A stretch of DNA of 64,000 bases, from positions 160,323 through 224,322 of the forward strand of contig NZ_JAGMUK010000049.1 of NCBI RefSeq assembly GCF_019049245.1. Direction: 5' to 3'. A program made the translations under genes and the position numbers. Shown piece by piece: positions 26,558-33,580 of this stretch. The stretch comes from Streptomyces sp. AC555_RSS877. Its GTDB lineage: Bacteria; Actinomycetota; Actinomycetes; Streptomycetales; Streptomycetaceae. Within the stretch, counting starts at the first letter, position 1; the number at the start of each line of letters is the position of its first letter. The notes beneath the pieces were generated by a model. That model was not told the DNA's origin. It did no database searches and worked only from the letters and a program-made list of their open reading frames with translations.

Positions 26558-27318
26558 ACCGCCGCCTCCTTCACGGCTACGTCCGCGGTCGTGCCGCCGG
26601 CGAGCAGGGCGCGGGCCGCGCGCATCCGCCGCCGTCGCCACGGGGACAGGGGAACGCCGGTCCGTACCTTCCGTTCCAGCAGGAGCAGAAGCTGGGAGAG
26701 CGGATAGCACAGGGCGAAGTAGATGGCCGAGATGACCAGGTACACCTCCAGCGCCCGGAAGGTGGCCGAGGTGATGAGGCGCCCCTCGGACATCAGCTCG
26801 GCGGCGGAGACGGTGACGAGCAGTGAGGTGGATTTGAGCAGGTCGACCAGCATGGTGTTGGTGCCGGGCAGCGCCTGTCGGAGGGCCTGCGGCAGGATGA
26901 TGTGGCCGAAGATGCCCACTTTGCCGAGGCCCAGCGCCTCGCCCGCCTCGGTCTGTCCGGCGTGTACCCCGCTGATCGCGGAGCGGAAGATCTCGGACAG
27001 GTAGGCGGCGTAGAAGACGACGAGGCTGAGGCAGCCGGCCGTGAACACGTCGAGCCGGATTCCGGCCGAGGCCAGTCCGAAGTAGGTCAGGAAGATGATG
27101 GCCAGCAGCGGGATGTTCTTGAAGACCTCGGTGTAGACGGCGGCGACGGCGCGTGCCGGCCATGCCTTGCTCAGTCTGAGCAGCGCCACGGCCAGGCCGA
27201 GCGCCACCGCGCCGACGAAGCTCACGACGGTGTAGGAGACGGTGCGCCCGAGCGCGTCGAGGAGGTCGGACTGGTAGTCGGACCAGGGGACTTGGAAGAG
27301 ACCGGACATGTCTGTCAT
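26554..27318 (-). CDS. Polar amino-acid ABC transporter permease (HisM/GlnP-type)
   Basis: 254 aa with about five membrane helices. The family loop is EAGEALGLGKVGIFGHIILPQALRQALPGTNTML. A second ATG at 27309 (MSGLFQVPW) could also be the start. It overlaps the ATPase start by four bases. One permease only is encoded, so it probably acts as a homodimer. It is preceded by the substrate-binding lipoprotein with only four bases between. Confidence 0.92.
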   Translation of the reverse strand: MTDMSGLFQVPWSDYQSDLLDALGRTVSYTVVSFVGAVALGLAVALLRLSKAWPARAVAAVYTEVFKNIPLLAIIFLTYFGLASAGIRLDVFTAGCLSLVVFYAAYLSEIFRSAISGVHAGQTEAGEALGLGKVGIFGHIILPQALRQALPGTNTMLVDLLKSTSLLVTVSAAELMSEGRLITSATFRALEVYLVISAIYFALCYPLSQLLLLLERKVRTGVPLSPWRRRRMRAARALLAGGTTADVAVKEAAV

Positions 27319-27322
27319 CGCC

Positions 27323-28258
27323 TCACTGGGTCGCGACGGACGGCGGCGTCCAGTCCCGGGGGCGGTCCACGCCTCGCCGCGCGGTGGCGACGTCGGCGGC
27401 CGGCGTGAGGAACTGCTCGGGGTCGCCGCCGTACTTCTTCACGAGCTTCGCCATCTCGCCGTTCGCGTACATGGCGTCGATCTGCGCGGAGATGGCCTGC
27501 TCCAGCTTGGTGGCCTGCTTGGGCAGGTAGAAGCCGGTCTGGTACGGCTGGAAGTAGGCGTAGGCGGGCTTCGCCTCGACCTGCGCGGCGGTCGGCGGCG
27601 TCAGGTACTGCGTCTCGATCTTCAGTTCCGGGCGTTCCTTCTGCGCCGCGATGATGATCAGCGGGTCGAGGAATCCGACGTCGACCCGGCCGGCGCCGAG
27701 ATCGTCGAGCACGCCGTTGGCGTCGGGGTAGGCGTGCAGTTTGGCACCGGGCACGGCCTGGATCGACTTGACCCAGACGTACCCCTCGACCGTGCCGAGG
27801 TCGAGGCCCTCCAGGTCCTCGACCGTCTTGTACGTCTTGCCGGACCGGACGGCCATCGCCGGGGGCGAGTAGTAGGGCGGGTCCGTGAACAGCCCCTGTT
27901 TCTGCCGGTCGGCGGACCAGGCGACGCCGCCGATGGTGATGTCCACCCGGCGTGACTGCACCCCGGCGAGCATGCCGGCGAAGTCGGTGACCTGGGGCTT
28001 GACCTCAAGGCCGAGCTTCTTGGCCGCGTAGTTGAGGATGTCTCCGTCAAGGCCGACGATTCTGTCGCCCTGGACGCTGGTGTAGGGGGCGTACGGCTGG
28101 ACGGCCACCTTGATCACGCCCGGCGTGAGCGTGCCCAGCGCGGCGGTCTTCGCGGACACGTTCTTGGGGGCGTCGTCGTCGCCCGAGCCACAGGCTGCGG
28201 CGGTCGGTATCAGGAGAACCGCTGACAAAGCGGCAACAAGTGAACGCACACGGATCAT
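27323..28258 (-). CDS. Amino-acid-binding lipoprotein (family 3 SBP)
   Basis: 311 aa, with the lipoprotein signal ending in the lipobox TAAAC at about residues 19-23. The body is a family-3 periplasmic-type binding protein: VIKVAVQPYAPYTSVQGDRIVGLDGDIL, RRVDITIGGVAWSADRQKQGLFTDPPYYSPP and DLGTVEGYVWVKSI. It is the first gene of the importer-dehydrogenase operon and is anchored outside the membrane. It diverges from the CdaR/PucR regulator, which is the likely regulator. The ligand is unknown; a D-amino acid or opine is suggested by DadA. Confidence 0.92.
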   Translation of the reverse strand: MIRVRSLVAALSAVLLIPTAAACGSGDDDAPKNVSAKTAALGTLTPGVIKVAVQPYAPYTSVQGDRIVGLDGDILNYAAKKLGLEVKPQVTDFAGMLAGVQSRRVDITIGGVAWSADRQKQGLFTDPPYYSPPAMAVRSGKTYKTVEDLEGLDLGTVEGYVWVKSIQAVPGAKLHAYPDANGVLDDLGAGRVDVGFLDPLIIIAAQKERPELKIETQYLTPPTAAQVEAKPAYAYFQPYQTGFYLPKQATKLEQAISAQIDAMYANGEMAKLVKKYGGDPEQFLTPAADVATARRGVDRPRDWTPPSVATQ

Positions 28259-28481
28259 CGGCTTGGGCCTTCCGGAACGGCGTAACGGCGTGTGGGCGGA
28301 TCGGCGTGTCGGCGCTGAAGGGACCCGCCGTTCACCGCGCTGTGCCCCCGGCGGGGAGGTGATGGAGCCATACGCTATGGACCGGCCTGCGGTACGTCAC
28401 CGGTCACTTCGTACGAACTTATGGCCGAAATCGCTCGCTCAGCTGTACGGTGCGTCCATCCCCGCCACGGGAGGAACGTTC

Positions 28482-29690
28482 GTGCTGAGTCCGTCACTCG
28501 CGCAGGAGATCGCCGGGGACACCACCGCGGTCATCGGCTTCAACGTGCTGATCACCGACGCGCAGGGCATGGTCATCGGCAGCGGTGACAGCAGCCGGGT
28601 CGGCACCTTCCACGAGGCGTCCGTCGACGTGATACGCACCAAGGAGCCCGCCACGCACAACGCGTCGCAGGCCCAGCAACTGCGCGGAGTGCGGCCCGGA
28701 GTGACCCTGCCGCTGGTCACGGGAGGGCAGGCGGTCGGCACGGTCGGCATCACCGGGACTCCCGCCCAGGTGCGCCGGTTCGGACTGCTGGTGAAGCGCC
28801 AGACGGAGATCCTGCTCAGGGAATCCGTGATGCTGCGCTCCCGCCTGCTCGCCGAGCGGGCGGCCGAGAAACTGCTCGCCGACATCGCCTCGTACGATCC
28901 GCAGGTCGTCGAAGGCGACTTCCTCGAGTTCCGGGCGGCCGAACTGGGCTTCGACCTGCGGCTGCAACGGGTCGCGGTGGCGTTCGAGGTGAGCGTGCCG
29001 CCCGTGCCCGACACGGGTTCTCGCCGCCAGGCCGTTCCTCCCGCCCGCGACATGGCGCTGGTCCGCTCGGAACTGCTGCGCACGGTCCGCGACGTCTTCG
29101 CCGACCCCCAGGACGTCGTGGCCGGCACCTCGCCGGGATGGATCGGCGTACTGCATCGGCTCCCGGCCCGCGGCCCGGCCACGTCCGTGGCCGACGACTG
29201 CCGGCGCCTCATCGACGTCATAGCCGCTCAGGACGGGCTCCTGGCCCGCGCGGGAATCGGCGAACCGGCCACGTCCGTGGGCGGCTTGCACGATTCCTAC
29301 CAGGACGCGTGCGACGCGCTCCGCCTGGGCGCTCGTCTGGCCGGTGACTCTCCCGTCCACCTGATCACGGAACTGCGCGTCCACCAGGTTTTGGCCGCCG
29401 TCGGCCAGCCGGCCCGCAGCCGCCTGCTGGATCGCACCGCCGCGGAGCTGCGTGCCCAGCCGGACTGGCCGGTGCTCCGCGACACGATCACCGCCTGGTG
29501 CGAGAGCGGCTTCAATCTCGTCCGAGCGTCCGCGGCCCTGCACATCCACCGCAACACCGTCGTCTACCGGATGAGCAAGATCGAGCAGATCACCGGCCGC
29601 CCCCTGCGCGACCACCGGTCCGCCATGGCCCTCTACCTCGCCTGCCTGGCAGACCGACTGGGCGGCGGCAGCACCCCTGCGGGCGGGTGA
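28482..29690 (+). CDS. CdaR/PucR-family transcriptional regulator
   Basis: A GTG at 28482 preceded by GGGAGGAAC gives 402 aa. The N-terminal sugar-diacid-binding domain of the CdaR type is seen (SPSLAQEIAGDTTAVIGFNVLITDAQGMVIGSGD, and GRVGTFHEASV-like text). The C-terminal PucR helix-turn-helix is TAWCESGFNLVRASAALHIHRNTVVYRMSKIEQITGRPL. CdaR-type proteins usually activate glycerate or glucarate genes. Here the protein sits divergently from an amino-acid transporter and DadA operon, which is an unusual pairing. It probably controls that operon, and the effector may be the imported acid. Confidence 0.87.
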   Translation: MLSPSLAQEIAGDTTAVIGFNVLITDAQGMVIGSGDSSRVGTFHEASVDVIRTKEPATHNASQAQQLRGVRPGVTLPLVTGGQAVGTVGITGTPAQVRRFGLLVKRQTEILLRESVMLRSRLLAERAAEKLLADIASYDPQVVEGDFLEFRAAELGFDLRLQRVAVAFEVSVPPVPDTGSRRQAVPPARDMALVRSELLRTVRDVFADPQDVVAGTSPGWIGVLHRLPARGPATSVADDCRRLIDVIAAQDGLLARAGIGEPATSVGGLHDSYQDACDALRLGARLAGDSPVHLITELRVHQVLAAVGQPARSRLLDRTAAELRAQPDWPVLRDTITAWCESGFNLVRASAALHIHRNTVVYRMSKIEQITGRPLRDHRSAMALYLACLADRLGGGSTPAGG

Positions 29691-29700
29691 CCACGGGCGC

Positions 29701-29733
29701 GGGCCGCCCGGTGACCGTGTCACCGGGCGGCCC
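29701..29733. terminator. Strong bidirectional hairpin terminator
   Basis: A perfect 15-bp stem closes a 3-base loop. The stem top strand runs GGGCCGCCCGGTGAC and the other strand matches it completely. It lies between the convergent CdaR-type regulator and chitosanase genes, 11 bases after the regulator stop. Confidence 0.8.
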
Positions 29734-29776
29734 CACGTGCCGATGCCCGCACCCTCTCATGGGCGCACCGCGAGGG

Positions 29777-30613
29777 TCAGCCGATGTGGTAGCTGTCCCC
29801 GTACACCTTCCAGTCCAGCGGCGGGTTCAGGTCGAGGTTGCCCTGACGCAGGAAGACGCGCTGCGCGGTGTCGACCCGGCTGGTGTCGCTGTGGGCCTCC
29901 TCCTGCTTCATCGCCCACACCCGCGCGTCGAGGAAGGCGTTGAGGTACGCCGTCTCGTCGCCGCCCTGCGCCGGCGGCTTCGCCGTGCGCAGGGCACGCT
30001 TGCGGATACTGCTGAAACTGGCCGAGTCGTCCCCGTCGCCGTGCATGACGATGGCGTCGTAGTAGGCGAACTGACCGAGCGCACGCAGGCCGTCCGCCTT
30101 GCCCCGCCTGACCGCGGGGCCGAAGTAGACGCGGTCGCGTTCGTCGTTCTGCGCGGACCGGAACACCGTGTCCTGCGCGGCTTTGCGCCAGTCCTTGGGG
30201 AAGTTCGGGTCGAGGCCGTCGTGCGAGTCGGTGCCGTCGACCCGGCGCAGTGCCGGCAGGTACTTGGCGAGCACGTTGCCGGGCCGGCGCTCGGCGTAGA
30301 GCTCCACGAGGTCGAGCATGTCGCCGGTGCCGGAGCAGAAGCCGATGATGCCGGCGGTGTAGCCGCGGCCGTCGCCGATGTCCTCGATGTACTGGTACTG
30401 GGCCTTCCAGTCGAGCGTGGAGTTCTCCGCGCTCGACACCAGTTTCATGGCGATCTCCTTCTTCGCCGGGTCGTCAAGACCCGGGGCGGCGGCCGGCACC
30501 GCCGCTACGGGCGGGGCGCCGAGCACGGTGACGGGGGTCAGTGCGCCGACGCCGATCACGGCGAGGAGGGTGCGGCGGGAGGGAGGGGCGGGGGCTGCTT
30601 TCCCAGGTTCCAC
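29777..30613 (-). CDS. csnA: Secreted chitosanase, glycoside hydrolase family 46
   Basis: 278 aa with a GTG start and GGAG five bases before it. The export signal has a Tat-like RR (SRRTLLAVIG) and ends about residue 43. The mature enzyme is nearly identical in layout to the Streptomyces N174 chitosanase: LDDPAKKEIAMKLVSSAENS, QYIEDIGDGRGYT and FCSGTGDMLDLVE. The general acid E63 and the nucleophile-activating base D81 are both present, matching Glu22 and Asp40 of that enzyme. It hydrolyses chitosan outside the cell. A palindrome 53 bases upstream matches the kind of operator known for this gene family. Confidence 0.96.
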   Translation of the reverse strand: MEPGKAAPAPPSRRTLLAVIGVGALTPVTVLGAPPVAAVPAAAPGLDDPAKKEIAMKLVSSAENSTLDWKAQYQYIEDIGDGRGYTAGIIGFCSGTGDMLDLVELYAERRPGNVLAKYLPALRRVDGTDSHDGLDPNFPKDWRKAAQDTVFRSAQNDERDRVYFGPAVRRGKADGLRALGQFAYYDAIVMHGDGDDSASFSSIRKRALRTAKPPAQGGDETAYLNAFLDARVWAMKQEEAHSDTSRVDTAQRVFLRQGNLDLNPPLDWKVYGDSYHIG

Positions 30614-30665
30614 GGGAACTCCAAACAGGGTGGGGGGTTGGAGGTTTGGTCCAGACCTGAATCAT

Positions 30666-30680
30666 TAGGAAGGTTTCCTA
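30666..30680 (-). promoter_or_regulatory. Inverted repeat in the chitosanase promoter (CsnR-box-like)
   Basis: TAGGAA-GGT-TTCCTA, a 6-bp perfect inverted repeat with a 3-base spacer, in an AT-rich patch 53 bases upstream of the csnA start. Streptomyces chitosanase genes are known to carry a conserved palindrome of TTCCTAA-like half-sites bound by the ROK regulator CsnR. The repeat is seen directly; CsnR binding here is inferred. Confidence 0.75.
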
Positions 30681-30798
30681 TCAGGCCGAACGCACAGCGG
30701 TAACCCGCCCCGCAGGAATTCGTAGGATCAGATGAACAAAGTTCGGCTCCTGCCCGGACCCTGCCGCCACGCACGCACCCTCGACATACCTTGACCGC

Positions 30799-31552
30799 AT
30801 GACAACTCCAGCCAGTGCAGGCACCGCCTTGGTCACCGGGGCTACCCGTGGCCTCGCAGCCGTCATCGCCCGCCGGCTCGCGGCCGACGGGCACCCGGTC
30901 GCGGTCAACTGCCGGGCGGGCACCGAGGCGGCCCACGAGTTGGTGGCGGACATCCGCGCACGCGCGGGACCGCCGAGGCATTCGCCGCGTACGTCACCGA
31001 GGAGACCGCTGTCACGGATCTCGTCAGGGACGTCACGGCCCGCCTGGGCCCCGTCGCCACTCTTGTCGTCAACGCCACCGGCCGGCAACCCGAGCAGGAT
31101 CCGACAGAGGTGACATGGGAGACCCACCTCGCCCAGCTCACGTTCTTCGTCAAGAGCCCCACGCAGCTGATGCAGGCGGTGCTGCCGGCGATGCGGCAAC
31201 GCGGCGGTGGCCGGATCATCCAGATCGGCTCGGACGTTCTGGAGCGAGCCCTGCCCGAGATGTCCGCGTACGTGGCCGCCAAGGCCGCCCAGCACAGCCT
31301 GACCGAGTGCTGGGCCCGCGCACTGGGCGGGTACGGGATCACGGTGAACACCATCGCCCCGGGCTGGATCCCGGTCGAACGGCACGCCGGAGCGAGTCCC
31401 GCGTCCCTGGCCGCCTACGCCGCCGACGTGCCGATGGGGCGCATGGGCCGGCCCGACGACGTGGCCGCCGCCGTGTCCTTCCTCGCCTCCCCGAGGCGGC
31501 TTTCGTCACAGGCGAACGCATCAGGATCAACGGCGGTCACACGCTCGGCTGA
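30799..31552 (+). pseudogene. Short-chain dehydrogenase with two frameshifts
   Basis: The cofactor motif TGATRGLAAVIA is near the N-terminus. The SDR sequence then shifts frame near 30964-30969: the continuation TAEAFAAYVTEETAVTDLV lies in another frame. The middle part holds IIQIGSDVLE with the catalytic Ser, and YVAAK (Tyr, Lys). A second shift falls at 31487-31493, where a run of C bases appears one short. After it the true C-terminus AAFVTGERIRINGGHTLG runs in the third frame to 31552. All catalytic residues survive. Either the gene has decayed recently or the two shifts are sequencing errors. Confidence 0.82.
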
Positions 31553-31578
31553 GTGACCGCCGAGCGAGACGCTTCGCA

Positions 31579-31603
31579 CCTGGGGACGGTCAACGCCCCC
31601 AGG
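31579..31603. terminator. Hairpin between the SDR and protease genes
   Basis: CCTGGGG and CCCCAGG form a 7-bp stem with an 11-base loop, between convergent genes. Confidence 0.45.
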
Positions 31604-31618
31604 CGCCGGCCCGACAGG

Positions 31619-32260
31619 TTACAGACCGTCACGCACCATGGCGGCGACGATCTGGACGTGCCGATCGCCCGCCGTGTTCGAGAACTCGTTCTCGTAGTTC
31701 AGGCCGTAGGGCCAGAAGTGCCCACCGCCGGTGGACAGTTTGGCGGCCGAACCGTCGAACTGCTTGACCAGTGCCGTGGCCTGGGCGCCGCTCCAGACCC
31801 CTTGACCGGTGTGGGAGGACCAGCCCGAGCTGGTGCCCACTCCGATGGTGTGGGCGATCTCGTGCAGCGCGGTCCTCTCCGTCATGTAGCTGCGGTTGCC
31901 GAAGCGAATGGTTCCGTTGATGTTGCCGTCAGCGGTGGGCACGCCGGGGTCGTAGCGGACGGTGATGCTTTTCCCCAGGTCGCTGAGGTTGTTGTAGCGG
32001 GCCACCGCGGCGTTCATGGCCGCCGTGATGAGGTCGTACGCGGTCCGTTGGTCCTGGGTGGGGTTGCTCGCCCGTTCCAGGTTCCAGGTGATACTGGCCG
32101 CCGCCACCTGCTCCCGGGGCGCCGATGCGGCCGGCGGGGCGGCCTGCGCGACGCCGGGACCGGCCAGCACGGCGGCCGCCAGCGCGGCCACGACCATCTT
32201 GTTGCGCCACGGTACGGCCGTGCGTCCGCTGGTGGGCTCCGGGGTCTGTCGTGAAGTCAT
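31619..32260 (-). CDS. Secreted HExxH zinc metalloprotease
   Basis: The start at the ATG at 32260 has GGAGAT before it, giving 213 aa. A signal peptide ends about residue 40 (GVAQA). The zinc motif HEIAHTIGVGTSSGW (H133, E134, H137) is of the metzincin-like HExxHxxG form, but the third His expected three residues after Gly is replaced by Thr. A nearby His (about residue 150) could be the third ligand. The rest has VARYNNLSDLGKSITVRYDPG and GIRFGNRSYM-like segments of small secreted proteases. The specific peptidase family is not assigned. It converges with the SDR remnant. Confidence 0.75.
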   Translation of the reverse strand: MTSRQTPEPTSGRTAVPWRNKMVVAALAAAVLAGPGVAQAAPPAASAPREQVAAASITWNLERASNPTQDQRTAYDLITAAMNAAVARYNNLSDLGKSITVRYDPGVPTADGNINGTIRFGNRSYMTERTALHEIAHTIGVGTSSGWSSHTGQGVWSGAQATALVKQFDGSAAKLSTGGGHFWPYGLNYENEFSNTAGDRHVQIVAAMVRDGL

Positions 32261-32378
32261 GTGGGGATCTCCTGTGGGGGGGCCGCCGGGTGTGGGGACG
32301 ACGGCACGATCGGTGCGTCCGCCGGGGTGCGGTTCGGTAACCGAGGGGCGGGCCCCGGGAAGTTGGCGGAGAGGTGGT

Positions 32379-33425
32379 TCAGGCGCCGAGCTTCCCGACA
32401 CCCGCGCCGGCCCGCACGAGAGAGGGAACGTCGGCCGCGGGGTCCAGGGTGTACGAGTAGTAGGTGCGCGGTTCGATCACCGTGCCGTTGATCTCGCACG
32501 GACCGGAACCGGTGAAGACGTTGCCGCGCTGCACCAGCCGGCCCGGCCCCGACTCGTCGTAACCGGCGGCGGAGTAGCAGGGGTGGGGAACGCTGTCGAA
32601 GTAGTTGCCCTCGACCAGCACGCCGGCGTTCATGGTGGAGGCGACGCCGTACAGGGCGTTTCCCTTGTAGTAGTTGTTGTAGACGTGCACGGGCTCACCG
32701 AACCGCACCCGTGGATGCCGCTGCCGCGAGCCGTCGAAGAAGTTGTGGTGGATGGAGACCTTCAACTTGCCGGCGTCCTGGCTGCCGTTGCCGTCGGAGT
32801 GCCCGAGCAGCATGCTCTTGTCGGTCCGGTTGAACCAGTTCCACGACACGGTGACGTACTGGGAGCCGCGGACGACGTCGATCGCCCCGTCCAGGGGCGC
32901 GACGAACTCGTTGTGGTCGATCCAGATGTGGTGCGACTCCTGGCCGACGTTGACGGCGTCGTCCTCGGCGTTGGTGAACCTGATGTTCCGCACGATGACG
33001 TTGTAGGAACGGTAGAAGTCCAGGCCGCCGCCGTTGATGACGGCCGAGGAACCGACTCCGATGATGGTCTTGTTCGGGCGCACACCCTGCTTGCTGGTGA
33101 TGTCGATGGTGCCCTGGACCCGGATGACCAGCGGGCCCGTGGTGTCGATGTAGTCCAGGAACTGTTGCGTGGTGGTGGCGGTCACGGTCGGTCCGGCGGC
33201 TCCGCCGGTGGTGCCGTTCTGACCGAGCGCGTTGACCGCGGCGAAGCCGGTGGGGGACGTCTCCGCGAGGGGTGCCGGCGGCGCCTGGGTCTGCGCGGCG
33301 GCGCTGCCGCCGCCGGCCGGTACCGCCGTGGCGCCGAGCAGCAGGGCGAGCAGGAGAGCGGGAACGCCGCGCTTGCGCGGCGGGGCCGTGCGGGGCGCCG
33401 GGCGAGTGCGTAACGACGACCTCAT
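32379..33425 (-). CDS. Secreted pectate lyase, polysaccharide lyase family 1
   Basis: 348 aa. A long basic Sec signal (RKRGVPALLLALLLGATAVPAGGGSAAA) precedes the catalytic beta-helix. PL1 marks are IIGVGSSAVINGGGLDFY, IRFTNAEDDAVNVGQESHHIWIDHNEF, calcium-site Asp residues in DGAIDVVRGSQYVTVSWNWF, and the catalytic-Arg segment SRQRHPRVRFGEPVHVYNNYY. It cleaves de-esterified pectin outside the cell by beta-elimination with calcium. It diverges from the GH30 gene, with a shared LacI-type palindrome in between. Confidence 0.94.
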   Translation of the reverse strand: MRSSLRTRPAPRTAPPRKRGVPALLLALLLGATAVPAGGGSAAAQTQAPPAPLAETSPTGFAAVNALGQNGTTGGAAGPTVTATTTQQFLDYIDTTGPLVIRVQGTIDITSKQGVRPNKTIIGVGSSAVINGGGLDFYRSYNVIVRNIRFTNAEDDAVNVGQESHHIWIDHNEFVAPLDGAIDVVRGSQYVTVSWNWFNRTDKSMLLGHSDGNGSQDAGKLKVSIHHNFFDGSRQRHPRVRFGEPVHVYNNYYKGNALYGVASTMNAGVLVEGNYFDSVPHPCYSAAGYDESGPGRLVQRGNVFTGSGPCEINGTVIEPRTYYSYTLDPAADVPSLVRAGAGVGKLGA

Positions 33426-33489
33426 GTGGTTCCTCCCGGGGGTTGGGCGGATCTTCTCGGGTCGTGCGGGAGCGGGAGCTCAGAGCGAG

Positions 33490-33501
33490 GAAAGCGCTTT
33501 C
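33490..33501. promoter_or_regulatory. LacI-type palindrome between pectate lyase and GH30 genes
   Basis: GAAAGCGCTTTC, a perfect 12-bp palindrome, with partial symmetry beyond. It is 65 bases from the pectate lyase start and 80 bases from the GH30 start, so one repressor dimer could control both promoters. The AGCGCT core is shared with the operators at 20202 and 39799. Confidence 0.75.
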
Positions 33502-33580
33502 TCGATTTCCCGAATGCTAAGCAGGTGTTTTGGGCATGTCAACGAAACCTGCTCACCTCTGTGTTGTGGAAGGAAGTGCC

